NCBI RefSeq assembly: GCF_900100375.1
Contig: NZ_FNEZ01000003.1
Location: 406,183-470,182, forward strand
From: Flavobacterium noncentrifugens
Lineage (GTDB): Bacteria > Bacteroidota > Bacteroidia > Flavobacteriales > Flavobacteriaceae
Length of the DNA: 64,000 nt
Direction: 5' to 3'
The stretch's first letter is position 1. Every line of letters starts with the position of its first letter. The position numbers were made by a program, and so were the translations under genes. This document shows positions 8,899-17,516 of the stretch, one piece after another. A model generated the notes under the pieces. That model was not told the DNA's origin and ran no database searches. It worked only from the letters and a program-made list of their open reading frames with translations.

Positions 8899-8996
8899 AG
8901 AAAGCGATCCGACTTACGAAATCGTTTTTTCTTAATGTTTTATGGATGTGAAATTTTAAACATTTAGTTTCTTTTTATACTTCTTGTTTAAAATTT

Positions 8997-9062
8997 ACCA
9001 TTTAGAACATTAAGTTCATTAAGATTGGGACGGTTATGCCTTAATGAACTTAATACTCTTAA
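8997..9062. repeat. CATTAAG hairpin repeat, copy B
   Basis: ATTAAGTTCATTAAG (9009-9023) pairs perfectly over 15 bp with CTTAATGAACTTAAT (9040-9054) across a 16-nt loop. It lies just past the 3' end of pyrD. Confidence 0.75.
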
Positions 9063-9080
9063 TTTTTAAAATTTTAGCTA

Positions 9081-10103
9081 TCAATGTTTCGATTGTAGAA
9101 TTTTTTTATTAATTGATTTGACCAATGCCGGTCCTTCATAAATAAATCCTGTGTATAATTGAACCAGACTCGCTCCGGCTTCGAGCTTTTCAATCGCATC
9201 TTCAGCAGTATGGATGCCGCCAACGCCAATAATCGGAAACGCTTTATTGCTTTTTTCAGATAAAAACCGAATGACTTCCGTTGCTCTTTTTGTCAATGGT
9301 TTTCCGGACAATCCACCGGTTTCGGCCTTGTTTCCCGATTGTAAATTTTCTCTTGAAATCGTCGTATTTGTTGCAATGACTCCGGCGATTTTGGTTTCCT
9401 TTATAATGTCAATGATGTCGAGCAGTTGTTCGTCAGTCAAATCTGGAGCGATTTTAAGTAAGATCGGTTTTTGTTTGGGTTTGGCCAAATTCTTATTTTG
9501 CAAGGTTTGCAGCAATTGCGTCAACGGTTCTTTATCCTGCAATTCGCGTAAATTCGGCGTGTTTGGCGAACTCACATTCACTACAAAATAATCAACGACC
9601 TCATAAAGTGCGTCAAAACAGATTTCATAATCGGAAGTCGCATTTTCATTTGGCGTCAGTTTGTTTTTTCCGATGTTTCCTCCTATCAGCACATTTTTAT
9701 TTTTCTTCAAACGTTCGGCTGCCAATTGAACGCCGCCGTTGTTAAAACCCATTCGGTTGATGATCGCAGAATCTGCTTTCAAGCGAAACAAGCGTTTTTT
9801 GGGATTGCCTTCCTGCGGTTTCGGTGTCAAGGTTCCGATTTCGATAAATCCGAAACCAAAATTTGATAATTCCTGGTACAATTTGGCATCTTTATCAAAA
9901 CCTGCTGCAAGTCCGACCGGATTTTTAAATTTCAATCCGAAAACCTCAATTTCCAAACGTTTATCATTCACTTCATAAAGCGATCGGAACAAAGCCGAAA
10001 ATCCCGGAATTTTTGAAAAAAAACGAATGAGAGAGAAAGTAAAGTGATGCACTTTTTCGGGATCAAACCAGAAAAGCAGCGGACGGAGCAGCAATTTGTA
10101 CAT
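9081..10103 (-). CDS. pyrD: dihydroorotate dehydrogenase (quinone), class 2
   Basis: FMN enzyme that oxidises dihydroorotate to orotate in pyrimidine synthesis and passes electrons to membrane quinone. The N-terminal amphipathic membrane helix ([20 protein letters not shown]) and the [11 protein letters not shown] segment with a catalytic serine mark class 2. The start is set at 10103 (340 residues). A longer frame to 10148 would begin at TTG and run through a complete promoter, so it is rejected. The C-terminal phosphate-binding segments (IIGVGGI and a YTGF segment) are intact. Confidence 0.95.
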   Translation of the reverse strand: MYKLLLRPLLFWFDPEKVHHFTFSLIRFFSKIPGFSALFRSLYEVNDKRLEIEVFGLKFKNPVGLAAGFDKDAKLYQELSNFGFGFIEIGTLTPKPQEGNPKKRLFRLKADSAIINRMGFNNGGVQLAAERLKKNKNVLIGGNIGKNKLTPNENATSDYEICFDALYEVVDYFVVNVSSPNTPNLRELQDKEPLTQLLQTLQNKNLAKPKQKPILLKIAPDLTDEQLLDIIDIIKETKIAGVIATNTTISRENLQSGNKAETGGLSGKPLTKRATEVIRFLSEKSNKAFPIIGVGGIHTAEDAIEKLEAGASLVQLYTGFIYEGPALVKSINKKILQSKH

Positions 10104-10118
10104 AGTGTTGTGTTTGCA

Positions 10119-10148
10119 CAAAAGTACGCATTGAAATGGTAAAGGCAA
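10119..10148 (-). promoter_or_regulatory. pyrD promoter
   Basis: On the minus strand TTG (10148-10146), a spacer of exactly 19 bp and TACTTTTG (10126-10119). It is a full consensus flavobacterial promoter 15 bp before the ATG at 10103, and it decides that start. Confidence 0.8.
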
Positions 10149-10281
10149 ATTGTTTTTTAGGGTCTGAAATTGATGTTGTTCCTAGCAATTATCGATTGAA
10201 GATTTTTTATGGCAGCTGACGGTCGTTATAAAAACAGTCTTAGAAAATCCCGAAACCACCAATTTTATAATTTATTTTCTA

Positions 10282-10289
10282 TATTTTTG
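10282..10289 (+). promoter_or_regulatory. promoter -7 box of the acyltransferase operon
   Basis: TATTTTTG, 50 bp before the MBOAT start codon. No TTG is seen at the expected -33 distance. Confidence 0.5.
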
Positions 10290-10339
10290 GCGGCAATCAA
10301 AAGATTCCAGCACTTAAACCGCATGACGCATACCGAATT

Positions 10340-11749
10340 ATGATTTTTAATTCCCTACAGTTTTTAGTTTTTTTTATCGTCATCACCATTTTATATTTTC
10401 AATTGCCGCATAAATTCCGCTGGCTTTTGCTACTATTGGGAAGCTGTTATTTTTACATGGCTTTTGTACCAATTTACATTGTCATTCTCGGATTTACGAT
10501 TGTCATCGATTACTTTGCGGGCATTCTTTTAGAGGATTCGCAGGGCAAAAAGCGAAAAATGTACCTGATCATGAGTTTGGTCGCAAACATCAGTGTACTG
10601 GCCGTTTTCAAATACTACAACTTCATCAATTTCAATATTTCGGAGATTTATCATGCTTTTGGATCAGACACACCATTTCCGTATTTAAAGATTTTACTGC
10701 CAATCGGGTTGTCATTCCACACATTCCAGGCGATGAGTTATACGATTGAAGTATACCGCGGCAACCAGAAAGCCGAGCGGCATTTTGGGATTTATTCGTT
10801 GTATGTGATGTTTTACCCGCAACTCGTCGCCGGGCCAATCGAGCGCCCGCAAAACCTGATCCACCAATTCCACGAAAAACACGATTTTGATTACGGCAGG
10901 TTTAAAAGCGGCTTGATGCTGATGGCTTTCGGGCTGTTTAAAAAGGTTGTCATTGCCGACAGATTGGCGATGATGGTTGATTACAGCTATGAAAACAGTA
11001 GCACTCTTGGCGGATCGACTTTGCTGGTTGCGACTGTTTTTTATGCTTTTCAGATTTATTGCGACTTTTCCGGTTATTCTGAAATTGCGATCGGGGCTGC
11101 TAGAGTGATGGGGTTCGACCTGATGGAAAATTTCCGTGCACCGTATTTTTCAGCGTCGATATCCGAGTTCTGGAAACGCTGGCACATTTCACTTTCTACG
11201 TGGTTCAAAGATTATTTATACATTCCGCTAGGCGGAAACCGCACGTCCGTTTCGCGCTGGTATTTCAATTTAATGGTGATTTTCCTGGTCAGCGGACTTT
11301 GGCATGGCGCCAACTGGACGTTCATCATCTGGGGATTTCTTCATGGTTCGTACCTGATTTTTGCGATTTTAAAAGACAAGTTCCTGCAAAAAATAAACTG
11401 GAAATTTCCGAAAAGCCATCTGAATACTTTTATAGATATTGTCCTGACTTTTTCACTTGTCGTTTTTGCCTGGATCTTTTTCAGGGCCGAAAACGTGCAA
11501 CAGGCTTTTACAGTCATCGGAAAAATATTTGACTTTAGCTCATACAACGCCATCACATTAGGGTTGAATGCTGGTGAAATCTGGTTTTCTGTTATGCTGA
11601 TCGTACTTTTATCGTTAAAAGAAAAATACTACAGCCGGATTTTCACAAACACCAATGTTGCCTTTTATTCTCAACTGCTGCTGATTGTTGTCCTTTGTTA
11701 TTTGTTTGGGGTTTACAGCGAAAAACAATTTATTTATTTTCAATTCTAG
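10340..11749 (+). CDS. MBOAT-family O-acyltransferase (AlgI/DltB-like)
   Basis: A 469-residue polytopic membrane protein of the MBOAT family, in which AlgI is the model. It takes an acyl group from a cytosolic donor and hands it across the membrane for O-acylation of an extracytoplasmic polymer. The catalytic histidine His322 lies in SGLWHGANW, and the conserved upstream blocks (LLPIGLSFHTFQ, AGPIERP, FWKRWHISLS) are present. The next gene starts 3 bp after the stop and encodes an AlgJ-like partner. No alginate synthase genes are nearby, so the acceptor is unknown. It could be an exopolysaccharide, lipopolysaccharide or cell-wall glycan. Confidence 0.9.
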   Translation: MIFNSLQFLVFFIVITILYFQLPHKFRWLLLLLGSCYFYMAFVPIYIVILGFTIVIDYFAGILLEDSQGKKRKMYLIMSLVANISVLAVFKYYNFINFNISEIYHAFGSDTPFPYLKILLPIGLSFHTFQAMSYTIEVYRGNQKAERHFGIYSLYVMFYPQLVAGPIERPQNLIHQFHEKHDFDYGRFKSGLMLMAFGLFKKVVIADRLAMMVDYSYENSSTLGGSTLLVATVFYAFQIYCDFSGYSEIAIGAARVMGFDLMENFRAPYFSASISEFWKRWHISLSTWFKDYLYIPLGGNRTSVSRWYFNLMVIFLVSGLWHGANWTFIIWGFLHGSYLIFAILKDKFLQKINWKFPKSHLNTFIDIVLTFSLVVFAWIFFRAENVQQAFTVIGKIFDFSSYNAITLGLNAGEIWFSVMLIVLLSLKEKYYSRIFTNTNVAFYSQLLLIVVLCYLFGVYSEKQFIYFQF

Positions 11750-11752
11750 CTT

Positions 11753-12829
11753 ATGAAAAAGACAATCGCCTGGTTTTTCGTGATCCTTTTTTCTGCTTTG
11801 TATGCGTTTGCCTCGTATGGCGATTTTGAAAAAACGATCGATTTCAGGAATAAAAGCAATTCGGTTTTTGGTTCTGACAAATATAAATTTGGAGATCTTT
11901 TCGGTATCAGTTATTATCCGATGATCAAGCAGGATCTCAGTAAAACGAAACGCACTTTCCCGGTTGAAAATCCAAAAACAAATAAAAAAATAAACCTGTG
12001 CCTCGCGCATGACAGTTATTTGGGAAAAGACTTTTTGGCTTCTAAAAAACAGATCAATAGTGTCGATACGATTTATGATCTGGAGTATCCGTGGTTTCGC
12101 GGCAGGGCAAATGCACCTGTGAATTTAGATACTTCAAAAACCAATGTGCTTGTATTTGAGATAGTAGAACGCAACTTATTTCGTTTGGATAAAAAAGCGG
12201 CATTGAATATTGTAAATATTGCTGCAGCGAATGAAATTCTGGCGCTAAATCCTGAAATAAAATTAAAACCGGTTAAGAAAAAATCAAAAATCAAGCAGTT
12301 CAAAGAAATCATATTCAATACGCGGATCAATAAAAACCTGGAATTCCTGTTGTTTGACCTGCGCCTTTTTACGCCTTTCAAAGAATTGAAATCCTACATC
12401 AACCATACTTTTTTTAACCGTTTGCCTCCCGAAGTCTTCATTTCAGAAAATCAAAAACAGGAATATATTTCTGATGTAAAAACGTCAATTGAAGACAAAC
12501 TCACGGTTTCAGAAACTGAAAAAACGGTTGCACTTTTAAACGAAATCCACGATTTTTATAAAAGCAAAGGTTTTGATAAGGTCTATTTTTCGATCGTTCC
12601 AAATCCGGTTGCTATCATCAAGCCCGAAGCGTTGCGTTATAATGGCCTGATCCCGATGATCCAGAACAGCCCGAATTTAAGAATGCCGATGATCGATATT
12701 TATACCGATTTTAAAAAGTGTGATGCCGATTTGTATTTCTTTTCTGACACACATTGGAACTTTAATGGTTTCACGCTTTGGATCAATAAATTCAATGCGA
12801 CCCTGAATGCAGACTTATCTTCCGATTAG
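11753..12829 (+). CDS. AlgJ/DHHW-like SGNH acyltransferase partner
   Basis: A 358-residue protein with an N-terminal signal/anchor and an exported body. Two short motifs place it with AlgJ/AlgX-like SGNH partners of MBOAT proteins: AHDSYLG (Asp87-Ser88, candidate nucleophile) and FFSDTHWN (Asp332-Thr-His334, candidate acid and base). These proteins complete acyl transfer in the periplasm. The middle of the protein is poorly conserved with anything I recognise. It is coupled to the upstream MBOAT gene by a 3-bp gap. A dispersed repeat follows it instead of a terminator. Confidence 0.78.
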   Translation: MKKTIAWFFVILFSALYAFASYGDFEKTIDFRNKSNSVFGSDKYKFGDLFGISYYPMIKQDLSKTKRTFPVENPKTNKKINLCLAHDSYLGKDFLASKKQINSVDTIYDLEYPWFRGRANAPVNLDTSKTNVLVFEIVERNLFRLDKKAALNIVNIAAANEILALNPEIKLKPVKKKSKIKQFKEIIFNTRINKNLEFLLFDLRLFTPFKELKSYINHTFFNRLPPEVFISENQKQEYISDVKTSIEDKLTVSETEKTVALLNEIHDFYKSKGFDKVYFSIVPNPVAIIKPEALRYNGLIPMIQNSPNLRMPMIDIYTDFKKCDADLYFFSDTHWNFNGFTLWINKFNATLNADLSSD

Positions 12830-12875
12830 CGGTTGGCTTTCTTAAGTTTCAAAACTTCCTGACACCTTACTGCCC

Positions 12876-12951
12876 TAGCCCTGATTGCGCCGATATCCTC
12901 GCAGCGCAGCGGAGAGATAAAGGCAAAAGCAGGATTAGCTCCTAAAAAAAA
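12876..12951 (+). repeat. TAGCCC...poly-A intergenic element, copy 1
   Basis: Begins TAGCCCTGATTGC, has an internal hairpin (ATCCTC with GAGAGAT), and ends GCAGGATTAGCTCCT plus poly-A. Three further copies are at 27021-27106, 40742-40847 and 49612-49694 (inverted). This is the shortest and most divergent copy. Confidence 0.72.
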
Positions 12952-12984
12952 CTTATAAAAACCAATCCGAAAAGCCCGAATTTG

Positions 12985-12992
12985 TACCTTTG
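12985..12992 (+). promoter_or_regulatory. pepT promoter -7 box
   Basis: TACCTTTG, 18 bp before ATG 13011. It overlaps the TTG that would otherwise extend the frame to 12990, so translation starts at 13011. Confidence 0.6.
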
Positions 12993-13010
12993 AAAAAACT
13001 AAAATTTACC

Positions 13011-14309
13011 ATGCAACATATCATAGACCGCTTTATCAGCTACGTGACGATCGATACCGAATCGGATGCAAATTCCCAAACCACGCCGAGTACGCCCAAA
13101 CAGCTCGTGCTTGCAAAACTGCTTGTCAAAGAACTCACAGCCATTGGAATGACCGAAGTGACGATCGATAAAAATGGTTATGTCATGGGCACTTTGCCGT
13201 CGAATGTGGAACATAATGTGCCGACAATTGGGTTTGTGTCGCATTACGATACATCGCCGGATTTTAAGGGCGAAGGCGTGAAGCCGCAAATTATTGCCAA
13301 CTATTCTGGAGGTGACATTTTGCTGAATGCCGAACAAAATATCATTTTATCCCCGAATTATTTTAAAGATTTACTGCAATATAAAGGTCAGACGTTAATT
13401 ACCACAGATGGAACGACCTTGCTTGGCGCCGATGACAAAGCAGGGCTGACGGAAATTGTTTCGGCGATGGAATTCCTGCTTAAAAATCCGGAAATCGAGC
13501 ATGGGAAAATCCGTGTGGGTTTTACACCCGATGAGGAAATTGGCCGTGGCGCAGATTTGTTTGATGTCGAAAAATTTGGCGCTGCCTGGGCATATACGAT
13601 GGATGGAAGCCAGATTGGCGAACTCGAATATGAGAATTTCAACGCTGCCGGTGCGAAAATCACGTTCAAAGGAAAAAGTGTGCATCCGGGTTATGCGAAG
13701 GGAAAAATGATCAATTCGATGCTGATTGCAAGCGATTTTATCGATGCGCTCCCAAAAGGTGAAACACCGGAAGAAACGAAAGGTTATGAAGGATTTTTTC
13801 ATGTGACGCAACTGTCAGGCAGCATCGAAGAATCGAAAGTCGAGCTAATTATTCGCGACCACGACATGAAGAAATTCCTGAAAAGAAAAGATTTGGTTCA
13901 TAAGATCGTGCGAAAAATCAATGAGAAATTCGCGAAGCAATTCGGTGAAGACATTGCCGTTGTCGAGATCAAAGACCAATATTACAACATGAAAGAAAAG
14001 GTGGAACCGGTAAAATATATCGTTGACCTTGCGGAAAAAGCGATGCAGGATCTTGGCATCAAACCTTTAATCAAACCGATTCGCGGCGGAACTGACGGTT
14101 GTAGATTGTCTTACATGGGATTACCATGCCCGAATATTTTCGCCGGCGGGCATAATTTCCACGGAAAATACGAATATGTTCCGGTGGAAAGCATGCAGAA
14201 AGCGATTGATGTCATCGTGAAGATTGCGCAATTGACTGCCACGACTGATTTCTCTGATCCGGAAATTTTGAAACCATCGAAGAAAAAAGCGAAAAAGAAA
14301 AAGAAATAA
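13011..14309 (+). CDS. pepT: peptidase T (tripeptide aminopeptidase)
   Basis: Zinc aminopeptidase of family M20B that removes N-terminal residues from tripeptides in the cytosol. At 432 residues the metal-site motifs are all present in order: SHYDTSPD (His), GADDKAG (bridging Asp), PDEEIGRG (catalytic Glu and ligand Glu), MDG (Asp) and [11 protein letters not shown] (His). The C-terminus carries an extra lysine-rich tail (KKKAKKKKK) not needed for catalysis. The start follows a TACCTTTG box. It ends in a very strong terminator. Confidence 0.95.
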   Translation: MQHIIDRFISYVTIDTESDANSQTTPSTPKQLVLAKLLVKELTAIGMTEVTIDKNGYVMGTLPSNVEHNVPTIGFVSHYDTSPDFKGEGVKPQIIANYSGGDILLNAEQNIILSPNYFKDLLQYKGQTLITTDGTTLLGADDKAGLTEIVSAMEFLLKNPEIEHGKIRVGFTPDEEIGRGADLFDVEKFGAAWAYTMDGSQIGELEYENFNAAGAKITFKGKSVHPGYAKGKMINSMLIASDFIDALPKGETPEETKGYEGFFHVTQLSGSIEESKVELIIRDHDMKKFLKRKDLVHKIVRKINEKFAKQFGEDIAVVEIKDQYYNMKEKVEPVKYIVDLAEKAMQDLGIKPLIKPIRGGTDGCRLSYMGLPCPNIFAGGHNFHGKYEYVPVESMQKAIDVIVKIAQLTATTDFSDPEILKPSKKKAKKKKK

Positions 14310-14331
14310 TGGATAATGGATAATGGATAAT
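14308..14331. repeat. short tandem TAATGGA repeat
   Basis: Three tandem copies of the heptamer TAATGGA begin at the pepT stop codon and run into TAATTATT. The same word occurs in the other AT-rich intergenic repeats. Confidence 0.6.
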
Positions 14332-14349
14332 TATTCCAGGTTTGCGCAT

Positions 14350-14387
14350 AAAAAAACGCTGTTGACTTTGTCAACAGCGTTTTTTTG
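14350..14387. terminator. bidirectional terminator between pepT and yajC
   Basis: A perfect 16-bp stem (AAAAAACGCTGTTGAC with its complement) has a 3-nt loop and T-tracts in both directions. It lies between convergent genes. Confidence 0.93.
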
Positions 14388-14404
14388 TCGTTATTAATTG
14401 TTAA

Positions 14405-14683
14405 TTAAGCCGTTTTTTTATTCAAAGCCGCGCTCAATTCCAATGAAATCGCTGAACGCTCCATTTTCAATTTTCCAGACATCGTTTCGATAATGACAGT
14501 CGTTTCAGCAAGTTCGGCAATTTTACCGTGAATGCCACTTTTGGTTACGATTCTGTCGCCTATTTTTAAAGACGTTTCAAATTCTTTTTCATTTTTTGCT
14601 TTTTTCTGTTGTGGACGGATCATAAAAAAATAGATCACGACGAACATAAGTAAAAAGGGCGCGAATTGTTGCAATTGTTCCAT
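14405..14683 (-). CDS. yajC: preprotein translocase subunit YajC
   Basis: A 92-residue single-span inner-membrane protein associated with SecDF in Sec-dependent export. The transmembrane segment is at about residues 8-23, followed at once by the family signature RPQQKKAK and a small soluble beta domain (GDRIVTKSGIHGKI). It is the last gene of a nusB-DUF1573-yajC operon, only 2 bp after the DUF1573 stop. Confidence 0.94.
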   Translation of the reverse strand: MEQLQQFAPFLLMFVVIYFFMIRPQQKKAKNEKEFETSLKIGDRIVTKSGIHGKIAELAETTVIIETMSGKLKMERSAISLELSAALNKKTA

Positions 14684-14685
14684 AA

Positions 14686-15174
14686 TTATTGTGCTATGCC
14701 AGTAACTGGCGTTATTGATGCTTTGATAGTTAACATTTCTTTTCCTGCGGCCGTATTTGCTGTGATTGTGACGGTTTTTTGTTGTTGTCCATTTTTTCCG
14801 GCTGAATTAAAAGAGACTTTCATTTTTCCCGATTCTCCTGGTTTGATTGCTTCTTTCGGATATTCCGGAACCGTGCAGCCACAAGATCCGACTGCATTTG
14901 AAATAATCAGATCGGCTTCACCTGTATTTTTGAAATTGAAAGTATAAACTACTTTCGAACCGGCATTTATTTTCCCGAAGTCATGCTCCTTGGTTTCAAA
15001 CTCCATTACCGGATATTTCCCGTCAGCTGGTGGCGTTGCAGTTTGCGGCATTGGTGCTTCGGTAATTTGAGCAGCTGGATTTATAGGAGTATTTTCCATC
15101 TTTGCCTCTTGTTTTTTACAAGAACTTGCTAGAACAAAAGTTCCGGCAGCAAATAAAAAGATGATTTTTTTCAT
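14686..15174 (-). CDS. DUF1573 lipoprotein
   Basis: A 162-residue exported protein. The N-terminus looks like a lipoprotein signal with the acceptor Cys19 in LASSCKK. A Pro/Thr-rich spacer follows, then the DUF1573 immunoglobulin-like domain (HDFGKINAGSKVVYTFNFKN, and VGSCGCTVPEYPKE with its paired cysteines). The biochemical role of the family is not established. The position between nusB and yajC is one I have seen in flavobacteria, which suggests a fixed operon. The -3 lipobox residue is Ala instead of Leu, so lipidation is likely but not certain. Confidence 0.85.
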   Translation of the reverse strand: MKKIIFLFAAGTFVLASSCKKQEAKMENTPINPAAQITEAPMPQTATPPADGKYPVMEFETKEHDFGKINAGSKVVYTFNFKNTGEADLIISNAVGSCGCTVPEYPKEAIKPGESGKMKVSFNSAGKNGQQQKTVTITANTAAGKEMLTIKASITPVTGIAQ

Positions 15175-15191
15175 AATTGTTTCGTATTGCT

Positions 15192-16136
15192 TTACATTAA
15201 ACCTCTTCCGGTTTTTAATAATTTTTTATTGGATTCCAATTCTTTCACTAAATTATCGAGAATTCCGTTGATGAATATGCTGCTTTTTGGCGTAGAATAT
15301 TCTTTTGCAATTTCCAAGTATTCGTTGATCGTTACTTTCACCGGAATCGATGGGAATTTCAAAAATTCGCAGATCGCCATTTTCAAAATGATCGTATCGA
15401 TTTCTGCAATTCGCTCCACGTCCCAGTTTGGGGTTTTATCAGTGTATTCTTTTGCGAGTTCGGTTTCGTTTAAAACCGTTTTGCGGAATAAATTCGTTAC
15501 AAATTCTTTGTCTTCTACATCTTTGTATAATTTCGGAACACGAAAAACATCATCGGCACCTGGCTTTATCGCTTTCAATTGCTTTAAAATTTCGGTGTTT
15601 ACCAACGGAATGTCATCGATCCAGGTCAGTTTGTTGTCTTCGAGATATTCGTACAATTTCTCATTTGGAACAATCACTTCAGCGAAAATGTTAACGATAA
15701 ATTCCTTGTCTTCGGCAAAATTATTTTCTCGGTTAGACATGTATTTTTCATACAAATCGCTTTCCTTGATCGCAGCAAGCAACAGCAAAATGTAATCATC
15801 ATTCTGATGCCAGTTGTTGATCTTGCGGTTTTCAAGTCCGATGCTCAGCGAATTGTTTTCTTCGAGCAAGTCGAAAATCGCGTTGTTGACGAATTTTTTG
15901 TTTGGATCGCGTTCTTCTTTGGTAGCGAGGTGTTTTTCAAAAGATTTTTCAAGGAAAACGACTTCTTTTTTTCTGATTTCGATGAGTGCCGAAAGCATGA
16001 TCAGATACAAATCCAGGATATTTTCGATACTGAAGAGCAAAAACTTCTCTTCTTTTTCAAGGCTGTCTGAACCATTTTGATGCATGGCGTAAATGGATTG
16101 CATCACTTTAACGCGGATATGTCGTCTGTTTAACAC
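15192..16136 (-). CDS. nusB: transcription antitermination factor NusB, long Bacteroidota form
   Basis: RNA-binding partner of NusE/S10 in rRNA antitermination. At 314 residues it is over twice the E. coli length (139). The NusB fold occupies the C-terminal half (IDTIILKMAICEFL, then VTINEYLEIAKEYSTPKS, then FINGILDNL). The N-terminal half keeps only the opening RRHIRVKVMQSIYA motif and then a helical extension typical of this phylum. The start is GTG at 16134-16136, because no in-frame ATG precedes the conserved N-terminal motif. The untranslated leader contains a perfect 11-bp hairpin next to the promoter. Confidence 0.92.
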   Translation of the reverse strand: MLNRRHIRVKVMQSIYAMHQNGSDSLEKEEKFLLFSIENILDLYLIMLSALIEIRKKEVVFLEKSFEKHLATKEERDPNKKFVNNAIFDLLEENNSLSIGLENRKINNWHQNDDYILLLLAAIKESDLYEKYMSNRENNFAEDKEFIVNIFAEVIVPNEKLYEYLEDNKLTWIDDIPLVNTEILKQLKAIKPGADDVFRVPKLYKDVEDKEFVTNLFRKTVLNETELAKEYTDKTPNWDVERIAEIDTIILKMAICEFLKFPSIPVKVTINEYLEIAKEYSTPKSSIFINGILDNLVKELESNKKLLKTGRGLM

Positions 16137-16160
16137 TTCGTAAGAACTTTTTAAAATTAA

Positions 16161-16185
16161 AGGGCGAAAGAAAATCTTTCGCCCT
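16161..16185 (-). promoter_or_regulatory. 11-bp hairpin in the nusB leader
   Basis: AGGGCGAAAGA and TCTTTCGCCCT form a perfect stem with a 3-nt loop, directly after the nusB -7 box and about 25 nt before the GTG start. On the minus strand it is followed by an A/T-rich tract, so it may terminate leucine dehydrogenase transcripts, shape the nusB leader, or both. Confidence 0.65.
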
Positions 16186-16186
16186 G

Positions 16187-16194
16187 CAAAAATA
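16187..16194 (-). promoter_or_regulatory. nusB promoter -7 box
   Basis: TATTTTTG on the minus strand, 50 bp before the GTG start, within the short gap after the leucine dehydrogenase gene. Confidence 0.5.
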
Positions 16195-16216
16195 GTAATA
16201 ATATTTAGAAGCCAAA

Positions 16217-17320
16217 TTATTTAGCCGTCTCTTTTTTCTTGTCGGCGATGCGTTTTTCGGCAATGGCCAAAGCTGCCTGATAGGTTGTCAAACCGTTTGA
16301 TTCGGCTAACGTAAAGATATCCAACGTCGTATTGTAGATATTTTCGGTTCTTCTCATCGCTTCCGCAGCGTCATAACCTACGATTTCAGCATATACATTG
16401 ATGATTCCACCAGCGTTGATCAGGAAATCAGGCGCATATAAAATGCCTTTGTCTTTCAATATCTTTCCGTGAACCTGCTCGTTTGCCAATTGGTTGTTCG
16501 CAGCTCCGGCAATCACGCGTGCTTTCAAACGGTTGATCGTCTCGTCGTTAATCGTCGCCCCAAGTGCGCAAGGTGCATAAATATCCACATCGGCACTATA
16601 TAAATCAGCACCTGTAAAAATTTGTGCGCCGTATTTTTTGCTCACATCGGCCACTTTATTTTCGTTGATATCAGTGATTTGCACCAATGCGCCTTCTTTC
16701 GTTAAATAATCAACCAAAGTTTCGCCCACGTGCCCAATTCCCTGAACAAGTATTTTTTTGCCTTCTAGTTTTTCAGAGCCAAACTGGTATTTTGCAGCCG
16801 CTTTCATTCCCATATAAACGCCGTAAGCGGTTACAGGAGAAGGATTTCCGGATCCGCCGCGCGATTCTGAAATTCCGGTTACGAATTTAGTTACGTCGTT
16901 AATGCGGTCCATGTCTTCTGTCGTAGTTCCAACATCTTCAGCGGTAATGTAACGTCCGCTAAGCGAATTCACATATTCCCCGAATTTGGTGATCATTTCA
17001 GGCGTTTTATCGATTTTAGAATCGCCGATAATGACTGCTTTTCCACCGCCAAGGTTTAAACCTGAGATCGCCGATTTGTAAGTCATTCCGCGTGAAAGGC
17101 GCAAAACATCGTTCAAGGCTTCCCATTCGTTCGTATATTTCCACATTCTCGTTCCACCAAGCGCTGGTCCTAAAACTGTGTTATGAATTCCGATTATTGC
17201 TTTTAAACCAGTATCTTTGTCGTTGCAAAAAACGATCTGCTCGTGGTTGTCGAAAGACACTTGCCCGAAAACAGGATCTATTTTGTGAAGTTCCTTGGCT
17301 GTTGTGATTTCTGTAGTCAT
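16217..17320 (-). CDS. leucine/branched-chain amino acid dehydrogenase (Glu/Leu/Phe/Val family)
   Basis: NAD-dependent enzyme that interconverts branched-chain amino acids and their 2-oxo acids. The 367-residue length fits bacterial leucine dehydrogenases. The substrate and catalytic lysines are Lys82 (RGMTYKSA) and Lys94 (LGGGKAVI). The Rossmann motif GIGHVG is at 194-199. The start is set at ATG 17320; a longer frame to 17365 would begin at TTG inside the promoter box and is rejected. With the HMG-CoA lyase, it suggests leucine catabolism. Preference for leucine over valine or phenylalanine is inferred from overall similarity only. Confidence 0.9.
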   Translation of the reverse strand: MTTEITTAKELHKIDPVFGQVSFDNHEQIVFCNDKDTGLKAIIGIHNTVLGPALGGTRMWKYTNEWEALNDVLRLSRGMTYKSAISGLNLGGGKAVIIGDSKIDKTPEMITKFGEYVNSLSGRYITAEDVGTTTEDMDRINDVTKFVTGISESRGGSGNPSPVTAYGVYMGMKAAAKYQFGSEKLEGKKILVQGIGHVGETLVDYLTKEGALVQITDINENKVADVSKKYGAQIFTGADLYSADVDIYAPCALGATINDETINRLKARVIAGAANNQLANEQVHGKILKDKGILYAPDFLINAGGIINVYAEIVGYDAAEAMRRTENIYNTTLDIFTLAESNGLTTYQAALAIAEKRIADKKKETAK

Positions 17321-17362
17321 AGTTTTAATTTTAGTTGTTGCGACTTTATCAAAAAGACTCTG

Positions 17363-17370
17363 CAAAATTA
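17363..17370 (-). promoter_or_regulatory. leucine dehydrogenase promoter -7 box
   Basis: TAATTTTG on the minus strand, 42 bp before ATG 17320. Confidence 0.5.
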
Positions 17371-17516
17371 TGATTTAAATCAAAATATCGCACTCTTTTT
17401 CGAATAAATTAGCAATTCATTAATGAAATCATTTTTAAGGCTGATTTTTAGAAATTACATTTAGCAGCCTTTTTTAACTAATTTCCCTTAAATAATTTTC
17501 AGTTTCTGATAATAAA

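Noticed and set aside
10104..10148. N-terminal extension of PyrD starting at TTG 10148
   Set aside because: The extension runs through a complete consensus promoter, and PyrD class 2 proteins start with the [11 protein letters not shown] helix.
15187..15795. Antisense frame of 202 codons opposite nusB
   Set aside because: nusB is unambiguous on the other strand. The antisense product is low-complexity Ser/Phe-rich, as expected from a shadow.
17321..17365. N-terminal extension of leucine dehydrogenase from TTG 17365
   Set aside because: The TTG is part of the TAATTTTG promoter box, so it cannot be translated from that promoter.
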